Shown here piece after piece: positions 49,625 to 58,209 of a stretch of DNA of 64,000 nt. Position numbers and translations under genes: made by a program. How positions within the stretch are numbered: the stretch's first letter is position 1; each line of letters begins with the position of its first letter. Location: NCBI RefSeq assembly GCF_022539255.1, contig NZ_JAKZBV010000001.1, positions 4,092,001-4,156,000 on the forward strand, in the 5' to 3' direction. The notes beneath the pieces were generated by a model that ran no database searches, had not been told where the DNA came from, and saw nothing but the letters and a program-made list of their open reading frames with translations. This stretch comes from Sinomonas terrae. GTDB taxonomy: Bacteria > Actinomycetota > Actinomycetes > Actinomycetales > Micrococcaceae.

Positions 49625-50083
49625 CCCGGCTCAGCCAGCCGTCTCAATGTCGATGCGGGCAGAAGCGGGGAATGCTTGGGCGTCTGCCGCAATTGCGGCC
49701 TCGGCGCGATCCGCGGCGTCGTCCGCATCCTGCCTCACCTCGCCAGTGTGTTCAGGCGCGGCGTTGGAGCCGCCACGAGCTGGAGGCCGAGTTCTTGACC
49801 TATCGGCTGGATTCTGGCGCTCGCCGCGGCGGAGAGCCCTCCTTGCGAGCCTCCGATGACGACGGCCGCAGCGGCCCTCGGTCCTGTGAGGATCTGCACT
49901 GAGACGGCCGATGAGGAGCGGCCGGCGCAGCTCGATCAGGCGGCAGCGACGTTCTCGGCGACCGCTGCCGCATTGCCACCCGGACCGTCTGAGGCTGCTC
50001 GCGGTACCCGAGCACCCATCGCCTCCGCTCGTCGCGACGGCGGTCGCGACCGCTTCCACTCCGAACGACCTGCCATTCCTCAC
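49625..50083 (-). pseudogene. Possible decayed gene downstream of the SARP regulator
   Basis: After the SARP stop, AAGGAG precedes a start at about 50072-50083, but protein-like stretches switch frame: FGVEAVATAVATSGGD, then NAAAVAENVAAA before a stop, then ILTGPRAAAAVVIGGSQGGL, then RQDADDAADRAEAAIAADAQ ending at 49625. The stretches lie in order on one strand and end before the hairpin at 49564. A broken gene is plausible; no family was recognised. Confidence 0.3.
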
Positions 50084-50097
50084 GTCTCCTTCGGCCG

Positions 50098-50850
50098 TCA
50101 GGACTGTGCGGCAAGCACAGGCGTGCGGTTCTTCGCGGCGAGCGGGCCGGGGAGACCCAATTCGTCGCCCGCGTTCCCGCCGATCGCCGCCTCGAGCCGC
50201 CGCGAGGGCTCAAGGCCCATTTCGTCGCGCAGCCGTCGGCGGAAGTCTTCGAGCGTGCGGTGGGCGCCAGCCGCGTTGCCCGCATGGATCTGACCGCGGA
50301 TCATCAGCGCGTGCGCCGATTCGCGCAGGGGTTCTATAGCAGCGGCGTGCATCGCTGCAGCCACGGCCGCGGCCGGATCGTCGGTCCCAAGGTGGTGGCG
50401 CGCGATCGCCTCCAGGGCGGAGATGCGCACTTCGCGCAACCGCTCCTGCTGGAAAACGACCCAATCGTCGTACCAGCCGGGGAGGAGTTCGGCCGAAAAG
50501 AGCTTCTCGGCGATTCCAGCGCCGATGCCGGTGCCTGTTCGCGCCGCCTCCGCGCTCCGTCGCAGTGCTTGAACGTCCACCGCGACCTCGGTGGACAGCG
50601 ACACCGGATCAATCCCATCGTCCAGAAGGCCGGGTAGCTGGTGGCGGACCTTGAACAACGTGGCCCGCAGGCTGCCCGAAGCCTGGCGCTCGGGACTCTC
50701 CGGCCAGAGGAGGCCGGCAAGATAGCTTCGGGAGCGCTGGCCCACGAGGGCCAGAGCGGCGATGAGGCGCTGCTGGCGGGCTCCCACCGCAGTCGCCTGG
50801 CCGTTGCACAGGAGCTGCCAGCACCCCAAAAGGCGCAGTTCCCATTCCAT
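50098..50850 (-). CDS. SARP/AfsR-type transcriptional regulator with a BTAD domain
   Basis: This 250-residue activator has an N-terminal OmpR-like winged helix (WELRLLGCWQLLCNGQATAV, then RQQRLIAALALVGQRSRSYL and ASGSLRATLFKVRHQLPGLL) and a bacterial transcriptional activation domain (about 100-240) ending LRDEMGLEPSRRLEAAI. SARPs switch on antibiotic and peptide clusters. The ATG at 50850 has GGAGGG 8 nt upstream; the frame opens at 50949. Candidate binding repeats lie at 49433-49481. Confidence 0.85.
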   Translation of the reverse strand: MEWELRLLGCWQLLCNGQATAVGARQQRLIAALALVGQRSRSYLAGLLWPESPERQASGSLRATLFKVRHQLPGLLDDGIDPVSLSTEVAVDVQALRRSAEAARTGTGIGAGIAEKLFSAELLPGWYDDWVVFQQERLREVRISALEAIARHHLGTDDPAAAVAAAMHAAAIEPLRESAHALMIRGQIHAGNAAGAHRTLEDFRRRLRDEMGLEPSRRLEAAIGGNAGDELGLPGPLAAKNRTPVLAAQS

Positions 50851-51032
50851 GGGCGAGACCCTCCGTCGAGAAGCGAGACCCCGCGGAGGGGCCTCGACTC
50901 GGCGACGACCCCCGCGATCCACGCCTGCTGAACGAAACAAGCATGACAACCCGGAGATAATCCAGTCAATAGATTTATTCGCAGTGACAGGAGATCTTGC
51001 GGAACTTCCAGCGAGCTACCGGGACCGTGAAG

Positions 51033-51230
51033 TCACCGGTCACGCGCGGGCTCGCTGTCCCCTTGTGCGAGGCCACTCGCGTTCCGGGCCCCAAGCCAAT
51101 CGCTCACGCTCTTGACAACTGTCTTTGGATCGGGGGTGACTGTCAGTTCTCCAGGCTCCCACGCGCCGTCGGACGCCAGCCATGACGCGGGCGCGCCCTC
51201 GCAGAGGCGAAGAAGGAACTCGCCAAGGCC
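51033..51230 (-). pseudogene. C-terminal fragment of an unrecognised protein
   Basis: The minus strand reads LGEFLLRLCEGAPASWLASD, then GAWEPGELTVTPDPKTVVKS and VSDWLGARNASGLAQ to a stop at 51033. It looks like a genuine protein end, but there is no start and upstream sequence turns into the opposing integrase remnant. It could be a rearrangement junction. Low certainty. Confidence 0.3.
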
Positions 51231-51462
51231 ATGGCAGGGAAGAACCGGGGCGGGACCATGACGCTGAGCCAGTGGCACGGACGCCACTGGACCGCGGTCG
51301 CAGCCTCGGTCCGACCGGCGACCGCGCGGGCACACCCCCGCCCGCGAGATCAGACGCCCCTCCCAGGAGGCCGGGATCTCGCCGATCGACTATCCTCTTC
51401 GACGCCGGAGCCTCAGCCGCCGACGTCCAGGCCGTCCTCAGAAGAGGCAACCCCCGTCAAGC
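51205..51462 (+). pseudogene. Tyrosine recombinase (integrase) remnant with internal deletion
   Basis: The plus strand reads AEAKKELAKAMAGKNRGGTM and TLSQWHGRHWTAVAASVRPA, like an integrase arm/SAM-like N-terminal region. After about 45 bp of unrelated sequence, LFDAGASAADVQAVLRRGN in another frame resembles the C-terminal region where these enzymes usually have a GH motif. The catalytic Arg-His-Arg-Tyr core is missing, so this is a deletion remnant. It lies beside tRNA-like attachment-site debris. Confidence 0.5.
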
Positions 51463-51502
51463 CCGGAACGGCCGAGTAACCCGCCCCTGGCCTGGAAAAC
51501 AC

Positions 51503-51532
51503 GAAATCCCGCACCTCGTGGTGCGGGATTTC
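51503..51532 (-). terminator. Hairpin with T tail beside a tRNA-like 3' end
   Basis: Perfect 12-bp arms GAAATCCCGCAC and GTGCGGGATTTC; the minus strand continues GTGTTTTCC. It follows a minus-strand sequence ending CGGAGCCAC that resembles a tRNA 3' end. Confidence 0.65.
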
Positions 51533-51539
51533 CGATGTG

Positions 51540-51580
51540 GCTCCGACCGGCGTCGATCCGGTGACCTTTCGAGTAAGCGT
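51540..51580 (-). other. tRNA 3'-end-like remnant (minus strand)
   Basis: On the minus strand ACCGG-ATCGACG-CCGGT forms a T-arm-like stem with a 7-nt loop, followed by CGGAGCCAC, an acceptor-like end. The loop departs from the TTCGANT norm and no 5' half was found. It is probably an attachment-site or tRNA gene remnant. Confidence 0.4.
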
Positions 51581-51767
51581 AAGGCACTTTCGGGGGTTTC
51601 TGCGGGCTACCAGTATCTTCGATCGCCGCAGGTCAGGGCTGCCTTCTGCTGTCACCCGCTTTTGGCCGCTGTCATTGAATCTGCGGGATAGATGCGGGGT
51701 CCGGGACAGTCTCTGGCGGGGGCAGGAGTCGAAGATCGTGCGCATCCGCCTGGAGACTGCTGCGCCA

Positions 51768-51816
51768 CCGCTGCTTTGCAGGCAGGGGGTTAGGGGTTCG
51801 AGTCCCCTTGCCTCCA
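51768..51816 (+). other. tRNA-Ala(UGC)-like 3' half, probable attachment-site remnant
   Basis: The plus strand carries an anticodon arm CTGC-TTTGCAG-GCAG (anticodon TGC), a T-arm GGGG-TTCGAGT-CCCC and an acceptor TGCCTCC with a discriminator A. The D-arm and a proper 5' half are lacking, so it is not a complete tRNA gene. Such 3' halves are typical integrase attachment sites, and an integrase remnant lies 300 bp away. Confidence 0.5.
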
Positions 51817-51840
51817 CTGAGAGGAATGAAGGAAGCCAGG

Positions 51841-52249
51841 CGTTCTGAACGCCCTTGAAGCGTTGAGTGAGCCTAATGTCGCAGGTGGGCTACCGGATTG
51901 GCCGGCCGTCCCGGATCCTCTCGTCATTCTGTTGCGCCTTCACCGACGGCGGATGTTGTCGCGGGCCGCGACCACCCGCTCCTGCGCGGGGGCGTGGCTC
52001 AGTTCTGGGACCACGGGCTCGACGCCATGATCAGGTTTGAGGAGCAACGGCTCCTTGCATGGGGACCCGCTCTGGACCTGCTGTCACCGACGGATCGGGA
52101 CGTTTAGTTGGGCCGTGTGGATCGCCGTGACCATTGGAACGAGCGGCGGCCCTCATCCACGGCTCCAGCACGGAGGGCGCCGTGCGCAATCTCTGTCGGT
52201 GCCTTACCGTACGCTGATCGAGCAGAGCGAGGTACACAGGGGGTGCACG
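51841..52249. other. Intergenic DNA with no clear gene
   Basis: A short plus-strand frame (QFWDHGLDAMIRFEEQRLLA, ending at 52107) could be debris of a gene. No start, family or repeat could be supported. The last 60 bp probably hold the promoter of the OLD-type gene. Confidence 0.35.
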
Positions 52250-54180
52250 ATGAAGCTGACGTCGTTCCGGGTCCGCCGGTACAAGAACGTGTTTGGATTC
52301 GACGGAAGTGTCGGTGGAATCGGACGTCACGACGCTGGTCGGGATGAACGAGTCGGGCAAGTCGACGATGCTGGACGCCCTCTACCGGCTGAACCCGGTC
52401 TACGGAGACGAGTTCATCGAACGGGACGACTACCCTCGGTGGCGCTGGAAGCGGGACGGGCGGAAGGAGGATCTCTCTGTTGTCACGCCGATCGAGGCGA
52501 CGTTCGAGCTTGACGAGGGTGACCTCGATGCCCTGCGAGGTCACCCTAGGCGATGGCGTCACGACCGAGAGAAAGGTCACCATCGGCCGGCGCTACAACG
52601 GCTGTTGCTGGATCCGTGTGTCGGTCAACGAGCGCAGGTTCCTTCAGAACGTTCTCGAGGGCCACCCGGAGGCCGAGACACTCCTGGCGGCACAAGCCAA
52701 TGTCGCCTCGCTCAAAGAAGCTCTTACAACGGATCCGATGCCTTCGCTGACAGCGGTCGAACCGACTGAGGAGGCTGAGGAAGGCACTGAAGAAGAAGAT
52801 TCGGCCGCTGCCAACGCCGAAGCGCTGGCGAAAATCACGTCACATGTGGGCGATAAGGAGGACCTGGGCGCGATCGCGAGGGGGGTCGTGCTGAAGAGAA
52901 TGCCAAAGTTCTTCCGCTTCGCTTCGTACCAGAACCTCGAAGGCCGTGCGGACGTCTCAAGCTTGCGCACCCAAGCCGACGAGCAGCCCGGTGCCTCGTC
53001 GAAGCAGACCGCGCGCGCCCTGCTTCGACTGGCCGACACAGACATCGACGCGGTGACCGACGCGGAGTTCGAGTCGCGAACGGCTGAGCTTGAGGCGGTG
53101 TCTAGTGACCTTTCCCGTGAGATGTCCGAGTACTGGAGCACGAACCCTGAGCTGCGGATAAAGGTGGAAATCGAGCCGGAGACCGTCACGGCCCCGAACG
53201 GCCAGACGAGTGTGGTGCGCCACCTCAACTTCCGGGTCGAGGACCGGAAGCATGACTTCACGAACAATTTCTCGCTCCGGTCCTCCGGCTACCAGTGGTT
53301 CTTCTCCTTCCTCGCGGCCTTTAGCGAGTTCGAGGATCGCGATGACGTGGTGATCCTGCTCGACGAACCGGCGTTGACGCTGCACGCGAAGGCACAGCGC
53401 GACTTCCTGCGCTTCATCAACAAGCGACTGGCCCCTGTCGGGCAGGTTCTTTACACGACGCACTCGCCGTTCATGGTCGAGCAGATCGAGCGGGTCCGAG
53501 TCGTCGAGGACCGAGGCCACGACATCGGCTCGGTTACCTCGTCGGACGCGCTGGAGGTCGGTGAGGACAGCGCGTTCCCCCTTCAGGCACCGCTCGGCTA
53601 TGACCTGTCGCAAAACCTCTTCATCGGGGAGCGAAACCTCCTCGTCGAGGGCCCCTCAGACCGGGCGTACCTCGATGTGATCGGCCGTTACCTCCGCGCC
53701 CAGGGCCGCGATGGCGTCGACGAGCGCTGGCGGATTCTCCCCGCCGGTGGGGCGTCGAACGTGCCCGCCTTCGTCTCGCTACTCGGGCAGAAGGTGTCCG
53801 TGACGGTGCTGCTTGACTCGGGCACCGAGGGCAGCGGGAAGGTCGAAGCCGCGATGAAGGCGAACAAAATCGCCGCGAAGCGGGTTGTCTTCGTCGGGTC
53901 GGTCCTCGAACAGAGGCACAGCGACATCGAGGACCTGTTCACCGCGGGCGACTACCTCGGACTGTACAACGAGGCGTTCGGCAAGAAGCACAAGGTCGGC
54001 GACTTGCCCGACAATCCTGATCGGCTCGTGCTGCGGTTGGAGAAACTGGACGGGAAGTTCGACCACTGGCGACCAGCTGAGGTCCTGCTCCGTGACCCGT
54101 CCAAGGTTGAGAAGCTCTCGCAGACCACACTGGCCAACTTCGAGCAGCTGGCCAAAGCCATCAACGCAACCCACGGCTGA
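52250..54180 (+). pseudogene. OLD-family ATP-dependent nuclease with two frameshifts
   Basis: The protein reads MKLTSFRVRRYKNV in frame one, shifts at about 52290 to DSTEVSVESDVTTLVGMNES with a Walker A GMNESGKST, and shifts again at about 52530 to VTLGDGVTTERKVTIGRRYN, after which it is open to 54180. The rest is intact: Walker B VVILLDEPALTLH, LYTTHSPFMVEQI, and a TOPRIM domain (LLVEGPSDRAYL, DSGTEG, DIEDLF). OLD proteins are nucleases, some in phage defence (GajA-like). Each shift adds one base; both could be sequencing errors, but the region holds several broken genes. Confidence 0.8.
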
Positions 54181-54212
54181 GAGACATCTCGCACTGAGGA
54201 ATGGGCACCGAT

Positions 54213-54593
54213 ATGGCGATTACACCAGAAGGCCCGCGGCACCCGGCGGGCTCGGTCTACCCGGACATTGCCGTGGTCGCCCAGGGGCTCTGCGACCTGC
54301 TCGGCTCTGAGCTCGCCGCATCGATGGCCGGGGTGAAGGACCCGGGGCAGGCGCGCGAGTGGGCCCGCGGGGACCTCGAGCCCACCCAGGCCGCCCAGCA
54401 GCGCCTCCGCTTCGCCTACGACCTGCTCCACGAGGTCGAGGCCGCCGAGGGGCGCAAGGTCGCCCAGGCCTGGGCCACGTCCGTGAACCCGCGCCTGTAC
54501 TACGGGACGCCGCTGAAGGCCATCCGCGAGGACCGCTTCCAGGACACCGCCGCGGCAGCCAAGGCCCTGATGGAAGACGCCTACGAGGGGTGA
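54213..54593 (+). CDS. MbcA/ParS/Xre-type antitoxin-like protein, without adjacent toxin
   Basis: This 126-residue protein contains VVAQGLCDLLGSELAASMAG, AREWARGDLEPTQAAQQRLR and ATSVNPRLYYGTPLKAIRED, the layout of the MbcA/ParS-type antitoxins (formerly DUF2384) that normally pair with RES toxins. No RES gene follows. It may protect against the RES toxin at 60731-61369 or be an orphan. The start could be 54201 (ATG, GAGGA immediately before) or 54213. Confidence 0.65.
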   Translation: MAITPEGPRHPAGSVYPDIAVVAQGLCDLLGSELAASMAGVKDPGQAREWARGDLEPTQAAQQRLRFAYDLLHEVEAAEGRKVAQAWATSVNPRLYYGTPLKAIREDRFQDTAAAAKALMEDAYEG

Positions 54594-54750
54594 CGCGCAG
54601 ACGCTCCCCGTTCGCGCCTCCCCGATGGCCAGGATCAGCCACACCTCCAGTGGTCGATCTTCCGCCTAGCACTGAAGGGTGACGCTTGCCTGCCCTCCCC
54701 GGATCAGTGGGACGCCGGCACCTGAGGGATTTCTTGAACGAATCGGAAGA

Positions 54751-55110
54751 CTATTCCAGTGTCGGAAGCTTCATTTGGGCCAGTCTCTTCACCGCCTCAG
54801 GGGTCGGCCGGCCGAGTTCGGCGTCCAGGACGACCCTCAGTTGTGCGGCCCGGATCCCACGGCGCAGGTAGCGGGCCACTTCTCTCCGTGATGCTGGATC
54901 CGTCCGCTGCTTCCCGTCCGGGGATCTGAGAGCGTCCAAGGGCGATGGCAGCGGCGGCATGGGCAGCTGTGCCAGCCGCACTACCGCTTCTGGTGTCTGA
55001 CGTCCCCGGGCCTCGTCCAGGGCGACCCGCAGCTGGGCTGCCCGGATACCGCGCCGAATCCGTCGGGCTGTCTGTTCCCTCGAGATCCGGGATGCCTCGC
55101 CAGCGGCCAT
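54751..55110 (-). CDS. Small basic modular-repeat protein (family A, two modules)
   Basis: This 119-residue protein is made of two copies of a module of about 45-50 residues: SRE-x3-RRIRRGIRAAQLRVAL, then DEARGRQTPEAVVRLAQL. A Pro-rich linker with LRSPDGK joins them. Basic, with no membrane segment. Two close paralogues lie at 56724 and 57578 and a distant module at about 59150-59220. It may bind nucleic acid, but no known domain was recognised. It starts MAAGEASRIS. Confidence 0.65.
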   Translation of the reverse strand: MAAGEASRISREQTARRIRRGIRAAQLRVALDEARGRQTPEAVVRLAQLPMPPLPSPLDALRSPDGKQRTDPASRREVARYLRRGIRAAQLRVVLDAELGRPTPEAVKRLAQMKLPTLE

Positions 55111-55176
55111 TGGTTCGCTCCTTCCCTGCACTTGGGTTCGTCCTGTTCCAGAGGAGCCAGCTGGGGGTGGCTCTCG

Positions 55177-55308
55177 TCAGCTGGGCCGCTTGGCCAGCTC
55201 CGTGATCCTTTCGGGGACTTCCTCCCCAGCCTTCTTCATCGCTGCGATGTAGGCCTTGGCGGCCGCAGCACCGTTCGCGGTCTTCTTAGACACAAGCCGG
55301 CTGGTGGA
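55177..55308 (-). pseudogene. Fragment of a family B Lys/Ala-rich repeat protein
   Basis: The minus strand reads STSRLVSKKTANGAAAAKAY, then IAAMKKAGEEVPERITELAK and a stop at 55177. This is one module of the protein at 57118-57441. Its 5' side runs directly into the 3' end of the PIN-like gene at 55286 in another frame, so a deletion fused the two. Confidence 0.6.
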
Positions 55309-55840
55309 CTCCTTCTCGGGCGAGGAAGTGCACCTCCGCAGCCTGGGCCATCTGCCTGAGTAGCCCCACGCCGCCTGGAAGCGTTGCCGGGTCCACAGGG
55401 CCCTCGCGCCCGTCGACGACGACGGGCACTTGGCGGCCGAGCATTGCCCAGAAGACCCCGACGCCCAGTGGTTCTGGCGGCGCTGGGCGAAATCCTGGTC
55501 GCCCGAAGTGAACGTGCATGGCGTTCAGCATCTGGTGTCGCACGAGGTCACGGCGCGGGCGCAGCGTGCTGCAATTCGTTATCGACGCGATGGTCCGAGC
55601 AAGGTCCAACCGCTGGCGGGCGCTATGCGTGGTGAGACTCTCGATGTAGTAGACCGACGTGAGAGGGAAAGCGACACCAGCGTCGGCCGCCTCGCGCACC
55701 AATTCCAACACGGCTGAGTCACTGCGGTCCTTCGGGACCCCGTTGGCCGCTCGCGCTAGGCGAATCCAGACCCACCGGTCGAGAAACACTGAAGGGCGAG
55801 AGGTGTGCAGGTCCATATCGATACCAGTTCCACTCGTCAC
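55286..55840 (-). CDS. Probable PIN-like domain protein, C-terminus replaced by a deletion junction
   Basis: This protein is about 184 residues long. SVFLDRWVWIRLARAANG resembles the first strand and acidic residue of PIN-like nucleases, and AVLELVREAADAGVAFPLTS and SVYYIESLTTHSARQRLDLA follow the expected pattern. The last residues (REGVHQPACV) are read from the family B repeat in another frame, so the native end is lost. A later Met at 55816 is a likely alternative start to the GTG at 55840. Function is tentative. Confidence 0.5.
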   Translation of the reverse strand: MTSGTGIDMDLHTSRPSVFLDRWVWIRLARAANGVPKDRSDSAVLELVREAADAGVAFPLTSVYYIESLTTHSARQRLDLARTIASITNCSTLRPRRDLVRHQMLNAMHVHFGRPGFRPAPPEPLGVGVFWAMLGRQVPVVVDGREGPVDPATLPGGVGLLRQMAQAAEVHFLAREGVHQPACV

Positions 55841-55905
55841 GTCATTTTCGCATTCGGGACTGACACTACGCCTTCGGACCGCGGCGGCTTGCGGACTTGA
55901 GCGGA

Positions 55906-56635
55906 TCAGCTATCGGGCGGCCTGACGGCGTCAGCAGGCAGACACCCGGAATCGTTGCTGGCGGCAGTCGAATGAATCGTGATTCCGGGGCCAGGTTCCA
56001 GAGCACCCGCCGTCATGCTGTCGATGTGCACTGCGAGGCGGCGTGCCGCGCTCGGTGTGGCGGTCGGGAACCAATGCCGGCCGGGGCTCACGAGGATGAG
56101 GAGCCCATCGACGTCTCCGACAGGTTGGAAGGTCGGCACTCCGCTGCCGTAAGCGCCGACGCCGAACGCCGATTCCATCGAGGCTGCGACTCCGGGAACG
56201 TCCTCGACCGCGATGCCCACTTCGCTGATGCATTGGATGTGCTCGGCGGCGAACGGCTCGGTCCGGTCATCGCGGATGTCCCTCCGGATGATGAATTCGA
56301 GGATGTTGCCATCCGGGTCCGAAAAGTAGAGGGAGTGGGCGTTCCAGTGCGGCGCCGTTTCGAATTCATCCCGGCCATCAGCGTCGCGCAGCAGAGGCTA
56401 CCCGCTGGCTGATCCATTCCTTCGCGCTCTCGAACATTAGCCGAGGGATCGTGAAAGCGAGATGCTGCGCGCCCGGGCCGGCCGGACCTTCGTGCAGGGT
56501 CAGGAGCGACGAGCCCGCCCGAACGGTCAGAGTGCCGTCCTGGCGAACCGTGGGAAGCCCGAGGACCGAACCGTAGAACGCCTCCGCGCGCAGGAGGTAT
56601 TCTGTCTCGAATTCGACAGAGCAGATGCGCATGGA
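55906..56635 (-). pseudogene. VOC (glyoxalase/bleomycin resistance-like) family gene with a frameshift
   Basis: The N-terminal part (MRICSVEFETEYLLRAEAFY, then GSVLGLPTVRQDGTLTVRAG) runs to ISQRV near 56395. The reading then moves frame to LLRDADGRDEFETAPHWNAH and SLYFSDPDGNILEFIIRRDI, continuing to a second VOC half (EVGIAVEDVPGVAASMESAF) and a stop at 55906. A single-base change separates the frames. The family includes dioxygenases and resistance proteins; the substrate is unknown. Confidence 0.7.
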
Positions 56636-56723
56636 TTCCCCCAACATGCTCAACTTTGGTTCAGGTCAAGTCTACAGGTGGGGCTGGAATACCGGTTTTG
56701 GGGGAGGGATCGTGTTTCCGCCT

Positions 56724-57074
56724 CTACTTCGGCGATGGAAGCTTCATCTGGGCCAGTCTCTTCACGGCCTCGGGGGTCAGGCGGCCACGGGCTTCGTCCA
56801 GGGCAACCCTCAGTTGCGCGGCTCGGATTCCTCGGCGTATATAGCGGGCCACTTCTCTGCGCGAGGCTGGATCCTTCGGGAGCTTTCCGTCCGGGGACCT
56901 GAGGGCATCAATGGGTGACGGCATGCGCAGCTGCGCCAGTCGTACCACGGCTTCTGGCGTCGGACGTCCAAGCACCTCGTCCAAGACGACCCGCAGCTGG
57001 GCCGCCCTGATACCTCGCCTGATCCGTTGAGCGGTCTTTTCTCTGGAGATCTGGGATGACTCGCCAGCAGCCAT
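56724..57074 (-). CDS. Small basic modular-repeat protein (family A, two modules)
   Basis: This 116-residue protein is about 80 percent identical by eye to 54751-55110: MAAGESSQISREKTAQRIRR start, RAAQLRVVLDEVLGRPTPEA, a shorter linker LRMPSPIDALRSPDGK, then a second module. Same strand, recently duplicated. Function unknown. Confidence 0.65.
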   Translation of the reverse strand: MAAGESSQISREKTAQRIRRGIRAAQLRVVLDEVLGRPTPEAVVRLAQLRMPSPIDALRSPDGKLPKDPASRREVARYIRRGIRAAQLRVALDEARGRLTPEAVKRLAQMKLPSPK

Positions 57075-57117
57075 TGGCTCGCCCCTCTCTGCACTTGGGT
57101 TGATGAGCTCACTCTCA

Positions 57118-57441
57118 TCAGCTGGGTCGCGTGGCCGGCTCCCTGACCCACTCTGGGGCTTCCTCCCCGGCCTTCTTCATGGCGACGACGTAGACCTTTG
57201 CCGCCGCGGCACGGTTCGCGGCCTTCTTGGTCACGACCCGGCTAGTGGGCACCTTCCTGGGGATGGTGCCGGTCTCGTCGTCCACCTTGGCCAGCTTCCT
57301 GACCGACTCAGGGACTTCCTGCCCGGCCTTCTTCATGGCCGCAACGTAGGCCTTCGCAGCGGCGATACGATTCGCTTCCCGCTTGGACACGACCCGGCCG
57401 GTGGGCACCTTCTTGGGCGTGGTGCCAGTCTCGTCGGCCAT
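57118..57441 (-). CDS. Small Lys/Ala-rich repeat protein (family B, two modules)
   Basis: This 107-residue protein is made of two copies of a module of about 50 residues: PKKVPTGRVVSKREANRIAA then AKAYVAAMKKAGQEVPESVR, and PRKVPTSRVVTKKAANRAAA then AKVYVVAMKKAGEEAPEWVR. Highly basic and helical, reminiscent in composition of histone-like tails, but no known domain was recognised. GGAGGA lies 6 nt before the ATG at 57441. It lies between two family A genes. Confidence 0.65.
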   Translation of the reverse strand: MADETGTTPKKVPTGRVVSKREANRIAAAKAYVAAMKKAGQEVPESVRKLAKVDDETGTIPRKVPTSRVVTKKAANRAAAAKVYVVAMKKAGEEAPEWVREPATRPS

Positions 57442-57577
57442 CAGGGTTCCTCCGTCTTCTGCTGGTCCCATTCTGCGTGCCCCTTCGCGGCGCCGTCCAT
57501 GGTCTCTTCCTGGTCGCCGTCGAAGAGGAGCGGCCGTAGCGCCGCGGCTGCCCTCGGAATGACGCAGGCCGGGGCGG

Positions 57578-58105
57578 CTACGCAAGTGGCGGCAGCTTCA
57601 ACCGAGCCAGTCTTTTCACGACCTCGGGAGTTGGCCGGCCGCGTTTCTCGTCGAGGGCGACCCTCAGTTGCGCGGCCCGGATCGAGCGGCGCAGGTAGAG
57701 CGCAGCTTCTCTGCGTGATGCCGGGTCCCTCCGGAGCTTCCCGTCCGGGGACTTGAGGGCGTCCAGCGGTGACGGCAGCGGGGGCATGGGCAGCTGCGAC
57801 AGCTGCACGACCGCGGGTGGGGTCTCACGCCCCCGGACCTCGTCCAGGGCGACCCTCAGCTGGGCCATGCGGATACCGTGGCGTATCCGTAGCGCGGTCT
57901 GCTCCCTTGAGGCTGGGGACCGCTCGTCACCGGCCGACGGCAGCAGCGGCAGGGGCATCTGCGACAGCTGCACGACAGCGGGCGGGGTCTCGCGTCCCAG
58001 AGCCCCGTCCAGGGTGACTCGCAGCCTGGCTGCCCGGTTGTTGCGGCGTATCCGCAGTGCGGTTCGTTCTCGGGAGGCCAGGGACCGCTCCTTGCCAGCC
58101 GACAT
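57578..58105 (-). CDS. Small basic modular-repeat protein (family A, three modules)
   Basis: This 175-residue protein has three modules: ASRERTALRIRRNNRAARLR, ASREQTALRIRHGIRMAQLR and ASRREAALYLRRSIRAAQLR, each followed by a D-x3-GR-x-TP segment and a Pro-rich linker. The Met at 58105 (MSAGKERSLAS) matches the paralogues and has AAGGGAG upstream; the frame opens at 58159. Copy-number change between paralogues (two versus three) is clear. Confidence 0.65.
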   Translation of the reverse strand: MSAGKERSLASRERTALRIRRNNRAARLRVTLDGALGRETPPAVVQLSQMPLPLLPSAGDERSPASREQTALRIRHGIRMAQLRVALDEVRGRETPPAVVQLSQLPMPPLPSPLDALKSPDGKLRRDPASRREAALYLRRSIRAAQLRVALDEKRGRPTPEVVKRLARLKLPPLA

Positions 58106-58209
58106 CGGCATCATCTCCCTTTCTGCATCTGGCGACATCATGGCAGCGGGGGCAACCATCAGTTAAGGGCCGACATCTCGGCCGGCCCGGCATCGCCGAG
58201 GATGCAGTC

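Noticed and set aside
51718..51816. Complete tRNA-Ala gene
   Set aside because: The 3' half folds well and GGGGGCA could pair with the acceptor, but there is no D-arm and the length (about 99 nt) is wrong, so only a 3' half was called.
51413..51817. Minus-strand frame beginning MEARGLEPLTPCLQ
   Set aside because: This is the familiar spurious translation of tRNA-like sequence (T-arm and acceptor read antisense), not a protein gene.
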